Positions 1 to 5,731 of a stretch of DNA of 5,731 bases are shown piece after piece. Source of the stretch: Flavobacteriales bacterium (GTDB lineage Bacteria; Bacteroidota; Bacteroidia; Flavobacteriales_D; Sanyastnellaceae); the NCBI GenBank assembly GCA_947460525.1, contig CANHIV010000085.1, positions 1 through 5,731 of the forward strand, written 5' to 3'. Position 1 is the first letter of the stretch. Every line of letters starts with the position of its first letter. The translations under genes and the position numbers were made by a program. The notes under the pieces are model-generated. The model saw only the letters and a program-made list of their open reading frames with translations. It searched no databases and was not told the origin of the DNA.

Positions 1-96
1 ACATTGTACATCTTGACGCTGACCACAGAAGCCAGTAGTTACGCAGAATTTGAAAAAGAAGGACAAGAGATTTTGAATTCTTTTCGAATTAAGTAA
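1..96 (+). CDS. C-terminal end of an unidentified protein (partial)
   Basis: Frame 1 is open from the first base of the window and ends at TAA (94-96), giving 31 residues; the start lies outside the window. The tail reads as a short beta-strand-like stretch (TLYILTLTTE), then a charged amphipathic helix (YAEFEKEGQEILNSF), then a short basic end (RIK). Strand, then helix with 'xxILNSFxI' at the extreme C-terminus, is a pattern I associate with PsbP/DcrB-like and other small secreted or lipoprotein domains. That is inference from a very short piece and should not be used as a product name. It runs in the same direction as mfd and is separated from it by 54 bases that hold a promoter candidate, so it probably belongs to a preceding transcription unit. 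Reality of the coding frame is likely; identity is unknown. Confidence 0.6.
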   Translation, partial: TLYILTLTTEASSYAEFEKEGQEILNSFRIK

Positions 97-105
97 TCCA
101 AAGCA

Positions 106-133
106 TTGTTCACCTCTTCCTGAACTATCTTTA
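106..133 (+). promoter_or_regulatory. Candidate Bacteroidota-type promoter for mfd
   Basis: The only intergenic gap of any size (97-150) contains TTG at 106-108 and TATCTTTA at 126-133, separated by 17 bases. The Bacteroidota primary sigma factor recognises a -33 TTG/TTTG element and a -7 TAnnTTTG element about 17-23 bases apart. This site matches the -7 element at five of its six fixed positions (final A instead of G) and has a minimal -33 element. Transcription would begin near 137-140, leaving a leader of only about 11-14 bases before the GTG start of mfd. The match is imperfect and short motifs occur by chance, but the location is right. Confidence 0.4.
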
Positions 134-150
134 CGACACAATTTAGATTC

Positions 151-3100
151 GTGTCGAACGCTCCTTTTTACAATCGTTACGACGATTGGATTACCCAAAA
201 AAACATTTCTGAGATTCTTTCTTCAGAAGGGGCCAAACTGCGCCTGAGAGGCGCCGTAGGTTCTGCCAAAGCCCTAATCGCCAATGCCGTTGCCAACCAA
301 ATGGGCTCTTCTCATGTCTTTGTTCTAGAAGACAAAGAGAAAGCGGCCTACTTTCTGAATGACCTGGAAAACATTCAGAACTACCAGAAAGAAAGCCTTG
401 AACAAAAAAACATCCTATTCTTCCCCAGAAGCGCGCGCGTTCCCTACCAACTGGAAACGGTAGACAATGCCAATGTGGCCATGCGCGCTGAGGTGCTCAA
501 TGCCCTTCGCAAAAAACCACAAGGCCAATGGATTGTGACCTATCCCGAGGCACTGGCCGAAAAAGTAATCGGTCTTCTCTCCCTTGAACAGAAAACGTTT
601 GAAGTGGAAATCGGTCACCGCCTCAATCCCGAAATTGTAGATGAGGTTTTTCAAGAGTACAATTTCCACAAAGTGGACTTTGTATATGAACCTGGACAAT
701 ACGCCGTGCGTGGGGGCATCATCGATGTATTCTCTTATTCCTACGACCATCCCTATCGCATTGAACTCTTTGGCGAAACCATTGAAAGTATCCGAAAATT
801 TGATCCAGTAGACCAACTGAGCACAGGCAATATGCAACGCGCAACGATTGTCCCCAATGTGCAAGACGAAAATCAAATCGATACCACCATCAACTTTCTG
901 GAGTTTGTTGCTCCCGATTCGATTTTCTGGGCCATTGAGTGCACCAATGCGCCTGAAATTCTCGAAAAAGAGTTGGACAAAGCGCACACCCAATTTCAAA
1001 AACTGGGCGGGGTGATTCAACACAAATCCCCTGAAGACCTGTACGCGCACAGCACCGATTGGTACCGCCTTCTTAAAAGTAGACGCCTGATTGAAATGGG
1101 GCCTACCGCGCTTTTTATTGAAGCACCCGCGATTGAAACCCAGATGACGCCACAGCCGTCATTCAGCAAAAATTTTGACCTCCTGAGCCAACACATCATT
1201 CAAAAATCGAAAGAGCATTTTGATCAAGTGGTTACCGCAGGACAGGCCAAACAATTGGAACGCCTGCACCAGATTTTTGAAGACAAACAAATTGTCGTAC
1301 AATACACCCCGCATTTGATTGAACTCAGTGAGGGTTTTGTGGACAATCAACTTCAATTGGCGCTCTACACCGACCACCAAATATTTGAACGATACCACCG
1401 ATTTAGACTCAAAGAGGGTTTTCAAAAAAGCAAAGAAGCCCTTACCTTAAAAGAGATACTTTCACTTCAGCCTGGCGACTTCGTGGTGCACATCGACCAT
1501 GGCGTGGGCCAATTTGCTGGTCTGCAAAAAATCGATGTCAATGGCAAAGAACAAGAGGCCATTCGCTTGGTGTACAAAGGCGGAGATACGCTGTATGTCA
1601 GCATTCACAGCCTGCACCGGATCAGCAAATACAGCGGAAAGGAAGGTACTGCTCCCTCCATGGACCGACTGGGAAGTCCTGCTTGGCAGAACCTAAAAAA
1701 CAAAACCAAAGCAAGGGTCAAAACCATTGCCTTTGATTTGATCAAGTTATACGCCAAAAGAAAAACCACCCAAGGCTTTGCCTTCATGCCCGATGGATAC
1801 ATGCAAATGGAGTTGGAAGCTTCTTTCATGTACGAGGACACACCCGACCAAGCCAAGGCCATTACTGCGGTAAAGCAAGACATGGAGTCACCTGCGCCCA
1901 TGGACCGATTGGTTTGCGGCGATGTGGGTTTTGGTAAAACCGAGGTAGCCATGCGGGCAGCATTCAAAGCAGCCACCGATGGAAAACAAGTCGCTGTGCT
2001 GGTTCCCACAACCATCCTGGCCTTGCAACACTATAAAAGTTTTGCCAGTCGATTCAAGGATTTTCCGGTCACTGTCGATCACATCAGTCGATTTAAAACG
2101 ACCAAAGAGAAAAAAGTTACTTTGGAAAAATTGGCACAGGGCCAAGTGGACATCCTCATTGGAACCCACGCCATCATAGGGAAAGATGTGAAATTCAAAG
2201 ATCTGGGTTTGTTGGTGATTGACGAAGAACAAAAATTTGGCGTTGCTGCAAAAGACAAATTAAAAACGCTCAAGGCCAACGTCGATACATTGACCTTGAC
2301 CGCCACGCCCATTCCGCGAACCCTACAATTCTCATTGATGGGCGCTCGGGATTTGAGCATCATTCAAACCCCTCCGCCCAACCGACATCCCATACACACA
2401 CAAATCATCACCTTGGATGAGGAGATTATTCGCGATGCGATCAGCTACGAAATCCAACGGGGAGGTCAGGTATTTTTCATCAACAATAGAATTCAAAACC
2501 TGCCAGAAGTAGCGGGAATGATCCAACGCCTGTGCCCAGATGCGCGTGTTGGAACAGGCCATGGGCAAATGAAAAGCGATCAACTGGAAGAGGTAATGAC
2601 CAACTTCATTGAAGGGGCATTTGATGTCCTCGTGAGTACCTCCATTGTGGAGAGTGGCATTGACATTTCCAATGCCAATACCATCATCATCAACAACGCG
2701 CATCAATTTGGAATGAGCGACCTGCACCAATTGCGCGGTCGCGTGGGAAGAAACAACAAGCGTGCATTTTGCTATTTGATCTCTCCCCCCATTCACATGA
2801 TGCCGGACGACACCCGCAAGAGACTCTCGGCCATTGAGCAATTCAGCGACTTAGGAAGCGGCATGCACATTGCCATGCGTGATTTGGATATTCGCGGAGC
2901 CGGTGACCTTCTGGGCGGCGACCAAAGCGGTTTCATCAATGAAATGGGTCTGGAAACCTACCAAAAAATATTGGCCGAGGCCTTGGAAGAACTCAAGCAA
3001 GAACACTTCCAAGATCTTTATCAAGAGGAACTGGATCGGGCTTCCAAATTTGTCAAAGAAACCACCTTGGAAACCGACCTCGAGTTGCACATCCCCGATG

Positions 3101-3516
3101 ACTATGTTCACGACATCACCGAGCGCATTGCCCTGTACAAGGCGCTAGACGATTTGGAAAATGAAGGTCAAATGGAGTCGTTTATCAAAAACCTGATTGA
3201 CCGATTTGGACCGATTCCCGCACCCACCTTGGCCTTGATCAACACGATGCGCATCCGATGGACGGCAAATGCCCTGGGCATGGAAAAACTCATCATGAAA
3301 AGCGGCAAGATGATCGCCTATTTCATTTCCAAAGAGGATTCGCCATTCTACCAAAGCGCCGTGTTTACCAAAGTGCTCGAGTTCCTCAAGAAATACAGCC
3401 ATGAGGTGAAGATGTATGAAAAAGATGGAACGCTGAGAATGAGCTTTCAAAATATAAACACCGTCAATACAGCTTTGAATTGGTTGCAGAAGATAGATTC
3501 TACCATTTCAGCGTAA
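151..3516 (+). CDS. mfd: Transcription-repair coupling factor Mfd
   Basis: Mfd is a cytoplasmic ATP-driven DNA translocase that removes RNA polymerase stalled at lesions and recruits UvrA for nucleotide excision repair. At 1121 aa it is close to E. coli Mfd (1148 aa), and the domains are complete. The N-terminal UvrB-like module has a degenerate nucleotide loop (G34-A41) and the R187-G188-G189 region of domain 1b. The CarD-like RNA-polymerase-interacting domain spans about 438-498 (PGDFVVHIDHGVG at 441-453). The SF2 helicase core shows TPDQ (564-567), Walker A GDVGFGKT (590-597), PTT (619-621), DEEQ (691-694), TATPIPRT (717-724) and QLRGRVGR (860-867). The translocation (TRG) motif lies near 901-927 (RDLDIRGAGDLLGGDQSG). 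The C-terminal regulatory TRCF domain begins near 975. The start is GTG: an in-frame stop at 121-123 and no ATG, GTG or TTG between it and 151 make this the first usual start, and the next Met is residue 51, inside the conserved module. No Shine-Dalgarno sequence is visible. Identification is secure. Confidence 0.98.
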   Translation: MSNAPFYNRYDDWITQKNISEILSSEGAKLRLRGAVGSAKALIANAVANQMGSSHVFVLEDKEKAAYFLNDLENIQNYQKESLEQKNILFFPRSARVPYQLETVDNANVAMRAEVLNALRKKPQGQWIVTYPEALAEKVIGLLSLEQKTFEVEIGHRLNPEIVDEVFQEYNFHKVDFVYEPGQYAVRGGIIDVFSYSYDHPYRIELFGETIESIRKFDPVDQLSTGNMQRATIVPNVQDENQIDTTINFLEFVAPDSIFWAIECTNAPEILEKELDKAHTQFQKLGGVIQHKSPEDLYAHSTDWYRLLKSRRLIEMGPTALFIEAPAIETQMTPQPSFSKNFDLLSQHIIQKSKEHFDQVVTAGQAKQLERLHQIFEDKQIVVQYTPHLIELSEGFVDNQLQLALYTDHQIFERYHRFRLKEGFQKSKEALTLKEILSLQPGDFVVHIDHGVGQFAGLQKIDVNGKEQEAIRLVYKGGDTLYVSIHSLHRISKYSGKEGTAPSMDRLGSPAWQNLKNKTKARVKTIAFDLIKLYAKRKTTQGFAFMPDGYMQMELEASFMYEDTPDQAKAITAVKQDMESPAPMDRLVCGDVGFGKTEVAMRAAFKAATDGKQVAVLVPTTILALQHYKSFASRFKDFPVTVDHISRFKTTKEKKVTLEKLAQGQVDILIGTHAIIGKDVKFKDLGLLVIDEEQKFGVAAKDKLKTLKANVDTLTLTATPIPRTLQFSLMGARDLSIIQTPPPNRHPIHTQIITLDEEIIRDAISYEIQRGGQVFFINNRIQNLPEVAGMIQRLCPDARVGTGHGQMKSDQLEEVMTNFIEGAFDVLVSTSIVESGIDISNANTIIINNAHQFGMSDLHQLRGRVGRNNKRAFCYLISPPIHMMPDDTRKRLSAIEQFSDLGSGMHIAMRDLDIRGAGDLLGGDQSGFINEMGLETYQKILAEALEELKQEHFQDLYQEELDRASKFVKETTLETDLELHIPDDYVHDITERIALYKALDDLENEGQMESFIKNLIDRFGPIPAPTLALINTMRIRWTANALGMEKLIMKSGKMIAYFISKEDSPFYQSAVFTKVLEFLKKYSHEVKMYEKDGTLRMSFQNINTVNTALNWLQKIDSTISA

Positions 3517-3535
3517 ATTCGCAAAAAACAACAGC

Positions 3536-4504
3536 ATGATCATAGTTACAGGTGCAGCAGGATTTATCGCCTCGGCTTTGGTGGCCAGACTCAATGAGCT
3601 GCGCTACTTTGATTTGGTTTTGGTGGACGATTTTTCTCGCGAAAACAGAAAAGTCAATTACGAGAATAAAAAGTTCAGACAGCTACTCGATAGAAAAGAT
3701 TTATTTGCATTTATCGAACAAAATGAAAATCAAATCGATTTCATTTTTCACTTGGGCGCGCGTACCGACACCACGGAGTTTAATACGGCCATTTTTGACG
3801 AACTCAATTTGCATTACAGCCAATCCGTTTGGAATTTGTGCGTCAAGTATGCCATTCCTTTGGTTTACGCTTCATCGGCTGCAACCTACGGAGATGGCAA
3901 CTTGGGATACGATGACAACCACGACATCATTCCACAACTCAAGCCTTTGAATCCATACGGAGATTCCAAGAACGATTTTGACAAATGGGTGTTGCAACAA
4001 AGCACAACGCCATTTTTCTGGGCCGGCTTGAAATTTTTCAATGTCTATGGTCCCAATGAATACCACAAGGGCCGCATGGCCTCTGTTGTTTGGCATTCGT
4101 TCAATCAGATCAATGCCAATGGAGAGATGAAGCTTTTCCGGTCACACAACCCCAACTACACCGACGGTGGGCAAATGCGCGATTTCGTATATGTAAAGGA
4201 TGTGGCCAATGTTTGCATTTGGTTGATGGAGGCGCGCAAGCAATCAGGAATATTCAACTTGGGTAGCGGCCAGGCCCGAACATTTTTGGATTTAACCAAA
4301 AATACTTTTCAGGCCATGGACAAAGAGGAGAACATCTCCTTTATCGATACACCCATTGATATCCGAGACAAATACCAATATTTCACAGAAGCCAATATGA
4401 ACAAGCTCAAGGAAGCTGGCTATCCCCACCCATTCCACACTTTAGAAGAAGGAGTGAAGGATTACGTTCAAAATTATTTATTACAAAATTTGAAAATTTA
4501 CTAG
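3536..4504 (+). CDS. hldD: ADP-L-glycero-D-manno-heptose 6-epimerase HldD
   Basis: HldD converts ADP-D-glycero- to ADP-L-glycero-beta-D-manno-heptose in the cytoplasm, the last step in making the heptose donor for the LPS inner core. The 322 aa protein is an extended short-chain dehydrogenase/reductase with tightly bound NADP in known members. It is collinear with the E. coli enzyme (310 aa). The nucleotide loop is TGAAGFIA (5-12), the beta-2 end is VDD (30-32), and the YASSAATYG block is at 111-119. The catalytic pair is Y141-xxx-K145 in NPYGDSK, followed by HKGRMASV (177-184), whose K178 matches the second catalytic base K178 of E. coli HldD. RDFVYVKDVA begins at 215 and a FNLGSG block follows. 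The E. coli enzyme has glycines where this one has A7 and A12; A12 gives GxxGxxA instead of GxxGxxG. The 19-base spacer after mfd is A-rich with no Shine-Dalgarno or terminator, so cotranscription with mfd is likely. The gene ends one base before the next. The HKG(R/S)MASV signature separates it from generic epimerases, so confidence is high. Confidence 0.95.
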   Translation: MIIVTGAAGFIASALVARLNELRYFDLVLVDDFSRENRKVNYENKKFRQLLDRKDLFAFIEQNENQIDFIFHLGARTDTTEFNTAIFDELNLHYSQSVWNLCVKYAIPLVYASSAATYGDGNLGYDDNHDIIPQLKPLNPYGDSKNDFDKWVLQQSTTPFFWAGLKFFNVYGPNEYHKGRMASVVWHSFNQINANGEMKLFRSHNPNYTDGGQMRDFVYVKDVANVCIWLMEARKQSGIFNLGSGQARTFLDLTKNTFQAMDKEENISFIDTPIDIRDKYQYFTEANMNKLKEAGYPHPFHTLEEGVKDYVQNYLLQNLKIY

Positions 4505-4505
4505 C

Positions 4506-4931
4506 ATGTCAAAAATTGTTTACGTCACCAGAAAAGAAAGATTCAACGCTGCCCACAAGCTATGGCACGAGGAATGGAGCGCAGAAAAGAACCTTGAGAT
4601 TTTTGGAAAATGTTCCAATCCCAATTGGCATGGACACAACTATGAACTCTTTGTCACCATCAAGGGCGCGCTTAGGGAAGAGACGGGATTCTGTATGGAT
4701 CTGAAAGTACTCAGCACCATCATCAGAACCAAAGTCACGGATGTGATTGATCACAGAAATTTAAATCTCGATATTCCTTGGTTGGCAGGCATGAAAACCT
4801 CCACAGAAAACCTCGCGATTGTTATCTGGGAAAGAATAGAGCAAGAGATCAAAGAATCCGGCTGCCAATTGCATTGCGTCAAATTGTACGAGACGGAAAA
4901 TAACTTTGTAGAATACTATGGAGGAGAATAA
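4506..4931 (+). CDS. 6-pyruvoyl-tetrahydropterin synthase / 6-carboxytetrahydropterin synthase (PTPS/QueD family, Cys-x5-HGH type)
   Basis: Members of this family (COG0720) use 7,8-dihydroneopterin triphosphate, the FolE product. QueD makes 6-carboxytetrahydropterin for queuosine, whereas PTPS makes 6-pyruvoyl-tetrahydropterin for tetrahydrobiopterin. The 141 aa protein has the zinc ligands H17, H42 and H44. The catalytic Cys is C36 in [14 protein letters not shown], the DH pair is D82-H83 (VIDHRNLN), TEN is at 100-102, and E129 sits in [10 protein letters not shown] at the C-terminus. Cys-x5-HGH and the YET-x-NN-x-V ending match mammalian PTPS closely; E. coli QueD has Cys-x3-HGH. I therefore infer a PTPS-like (sometimes called PTPS-II) subtype, but activity cannot be read from sequence alone and automated annotation would probably say QueD. 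The ATG follows the hldD stop by one base and the 3' end overlaps folE by 14 bases, implying coupled expression. Family assignment is secure; subtype is moderately sure. Confidence 0.92.
   Translation: MSKIVYVTRKERFNAAHKLWHEEWSAEKNLEIFGKCSNPNWHGHNYELFVTIKGALREETGFCMDLKVLSTIIRTKVTDVIDHRNLNLDIPWLAGMKTSTENLAIVIWERIEQEIKESGCQLHCVKLYETENNFVEYYGGE
4918..4931 (+). other. 14-base overlap of the PTPS-family gene and folE
   Basis: The folE ATG (4918-4920) is read inside codons for the last Tyr and Gly of the upstream protein, whose TAA is at 4929-4931. Both ends are supported: the upstream frame codes the conserved family C-terminus right to the stop, and folE cannot start earlier because of the TAG at 4909-4911. 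Such overlaps commonly allow terminating ribosomes to reinitiate, giving matched amounts of two enzymes of one pathway. A purine-rich GGAGGAG (4920-4926) lies inside the overlap, but it is downstream of the folE ATG and so cannot be its Shine-Dalgarno sequence. Confidence 0.85.
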
Positions 4932-5484
4932 AATAGAAGCCGCGGTTAAAACCATTCTCGAAAACATTGGAGAAGATCCCAATCGAGAAGGACTTTTGAA
5001 AACGCCTGAGCGTGTTTCCAAGGCCTATGAGTTTTTGACCCAAGGCTACCACCAAGACGCCAATGAGGTATTGCGCTCCGCGATGTTTGCTGAGTCCTAT
5101 TCCGAAATGGTATTGGTGAAAGACATCGAGGTGTATTCGCTTTGTGAACACCACTTGCTGCCTTTCTTCGGAAAAGCCCACATCGCTTACATCCCCAATG
5201 GAACCATCGTGGGATTGAGCAAACTACCACGCGTGGTAGATGTTTTTGCCAGAAGGCTGCAAGTACAGGAGCGGCTAACCATTGAGATCAGAGACAGTAT
5301 TCAGGAAACTTTGAATCCATTGGGAGTAGCCGTAGTCATCGAATGTCAGCACTTGTGTATGCAAATGCGAGGCGTGAATAAACAAAATTCGTTAACTACG
5401 ACCTCTGCTTTCAGTGGAGCCTTCCTCAATGATGACAAAACTCGAAAAGAATTTATACATTTGATAGCAAATAAATTGAAGTAA
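4918..5484 (+). CDS. folE: GTP cyclohydrolase I (FolE, zinc-dependent type)
   Basis: FolE hydrolyses GTP to 7,8-dihydroneopterin triphosphate and formate, the entry step to folate and to the pterin branch used by the preceding gene. The 188 aa protein is shorter than E. coli FolE (222 aa), mainly at the variable N-terminus; the tunnelling-fold core is complete. The zinc ligands are C76 and H79 in LCEHHLLPF and C147 in [10 protein letters not shown]; the C76-C147 spacing of 71 equals that of C110-C181 in E. coli. Other conserved blocks are the N-terminal [14 protein letters not shown], the SKLPR and QVQERLT blocks, and TTTSAFSG near the C-terminus. The start is well fixed: an in-frame TAG at 4909-4911 lies just upstream, ATG 4918 is the first start after it, and the next Met is residue 56. 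It therefore truly overlaps the preceding gene by 14 bases. It is a FolE1 enzyme, not the zinc-flexible FolE2 (FolE1B) family. Confidence is very high. Confidence 0.97.
   Translation: MEENKIEAAVKTILENIGEDPNREGLLKTPERVSKAYEFLTQGYHQDANEVLRSAMFAESYSEMVLVKDIEVYSLCEHHLLPFFGKAHIAYIPNGTIVGLSKLPRVVDVFARRLQVQERLTIEIRDSIQETLNPLGVAVVIECQHLCMQMRGVNKQNSLTTTSAFSGAFLNDDKTRKEFIHLIANKLK
5456..5463 (+). promoter_or_regulatory. Candidate -7 element (TACATTTG) before the BI-1 gene
   Basis: TACATTTG, inside the last codons of folE, is a perfect match to the Bacteroidota -7 consensus TAnnTTTG. It ends 22 bases before the ATG at 5486, a suitable distance for a promoter with a short leader. I see no TTG or TTTG at the usual 17-23 bases upstream, so the -33 element is missing or very weak. 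It may provide extra expression of the BI-1 gene separately from the long upstream transcript, or it may be chance within coding sequence. Confidence 0.25.
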
Positions 5485-5485
5485 T

Positions 5486-5731
5486 ATGAATACACCTGAT
5501 TTTCAAAGAGACTACTCTATTCATGAAGTAGAAACGGGAAGTGTAAAAGCATTTATGAACCGCGTGTTTGGATTGATGTCCCTCGCGCTTTTGATCTCTG
5601 GCGTTACGGCTTTTCAATTTTCAGAAACAATGTTGAGCATGTTGTCCAGCGGTGGTTCGTTGATGATGTATGCCCTGATGTTTGCTCCATTCATTTTCAT
5701 CTTGGTCATGAACTTTGGATTCAACAAACTA
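5486..5731 (+). CDS. Bax inhibitor-1 / YccA-like (BI-1 family) membrane protein, 5' part
   Basis: The frame starts with ATG one base after the folE stop and stays open for 82 codons to the window edge, so the C-terminal part is missing. A polar N-terminus of about 22 residues precedes the pattern KAFMNRVFGLMSLALLISG (21-39), typical of the start of BI-1/YccA/YbhL proteins: a short basic stretch leading into a first transmembrane helix (about 27-45). A second hydrophobic segment spans about 58-78. Full family members have six to seven helices in the inner membrane. YccA in E. coli binds the FtsH protease, and BsYetJ is a pH-sensitive calcium leak channel; which role applies here cannot be told. 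There is no cleavable signal peptide; the first helix is expected to stay in the membrane. The close spacing suggests it is the next operon member, perhaps with an extra promoter at 5456-5463. Family call is fairly sure although the conserved C-terminal acidic residues are not in view. Confidence 0.8.
   Translation, partial: MNTPDFQRDYSIHEVETGSVKAFMNRVFGLMSLALLISGVTAFQFSETMLSMLSSGGSLMMYALMFAPFIFILVMNFGFNKL

Noticed and set aside
97..150. Search for a terminator, small RNA or small gene between the first partial gene and mfd
   Set aside because: No inverted repeat with a T run, no tRNA-like fold and no separate start-to-stop frame of note was seen; only the promoter candidate stands out.
429..438. 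Alternating GC run (GCGCGCGCG) in mfd
   Set aside because: It is short and encodes Arg-Ser-Ala-Arg-Val in the conserved frame; there is no reason to propose a structural or regulatory role.
415..1050. A 211-codon open frame on the minus strand within mfd
   Set aside because: It lies wholly opposite the conserved mfd frame, has low-complexity Phe/Leu/Val-rich content typical of reversed coding sequence, and shows no recognisable motif.
2332..2841. A 169-codon minus-strand open frame opposite the Mfd helicase motifs
   Set aside because: The + strand here encodes motifs III-VI of Mfd, which constrain the sequence; the reverse frame is a by-product.
2870..3148. A 92-codon + strand frame starting with ATG inside mfd in another phase
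   Set aside because: It overlaps the conserved translocation motif and the start of the C-terminal domain of Mfd, and its product is Trp/Lys/Pro-rich with no family resemblance.
3484..3521. Possible promoter before hldD: TTG (3484-3486) and TAAATTCG (3514-3521)
   Set aside because: The spacing is 27 bases, beyond the usual range, and the -7 box has a mismatch in its core; the site also overlaps the mfd stop.
868..3739. A 15-base identical segment (gaaaatcaaatcgat) at 868-882 in mfd and 3725-3739 in hldD
   Set aside because: Both copies are in the same codon phase and encode ENQID, so they look like codon coincidence; there is no extended repeat or flanking similarity.
4920..4935. GGAGGAG followed by ATA at 4933 as a possible alternative folE start with a proper Shine-Dalgarno
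   Set aside because: ATA is a very rare start codon and Bacteroidota make little use of Shine-Dalgarno pairing; ATG at 4918 is in the same frame and is the simpler start.

Overview
The window suggests a chromosomal segment from a member of the Bacteroidota. This rests on several observations. Shine-Dalgarno sequences are absent before the starts and short A-rich leaders stand in their place. Two candidate promoters fit the TTG / TAnnTTTG type used by this phylum. The Mfd and HldD sequences also look Bacteroidota-like (DEEQ motif II, TPPPNR after motif III, VTGAAGFI at the HldD N-terminus). Base composition is moderate, roughly mid-40s % GC by eye. I cannot place it below phylum level.

Layout: all six coding regions lie on the + strand and are tightly packed. 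Bases 1-96 are the last 31 codons plus stop of an unidentified gene. A 54-base gap (97-150) holds the only plausible main promoter. Next comes mfd (151-3516), the transcription-repair coupling factor, complete at 1121 aa. After 19 bases follows hldD (3536-4504), the ADP-heptose epimerase of LPS inner-core synthesis. One base later comes a PTPS/QueD-family pterin enzyme (4506-4931). Its 3' end overlaps folE (4918-5484), GTP cyclohydrolase I, by 14 bases. One base after folE starts a Bax inhibitor-1 (BI-1/YccA-like) membrane protein, cut by the window edge at 5731.

Functionally the cluster is mixed: DNA repair, envelope sugar synthesis, pterin synthesis and a membrane protein. The spacing suggests one transcript (mfd-hldD-PTPS-folE-BI-1), possibly with a second promoter inside the end of folE. 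The only clear biochemical pair is folE plus the PTPS-family gene. FolE makes 7,8-dihydroneopterin triphosphate from GTP, and the PTPS-family enzyme uses it. The PTPS-family protein has the Cys-x5-His-Gly-His spacing and the C-terminal motif of animal 6-pyruvoyl-tetrahydropterin synthase, not the Cys-x3-His-Gly-His of E. coli QueD. The pair may therefore feed a tetrahydropterin cofactor, not (or not only) queuosine.

I found no RNA genes, CRISPR arrays, mobile elements, attachment sites or convincing terminators. No wholly new system is visible. The points most worth checking are the PTPS subtype, the overlapping PTPS/folE junction, the internal promoter candidate and the nucleotide-binding loop variant in HldD.
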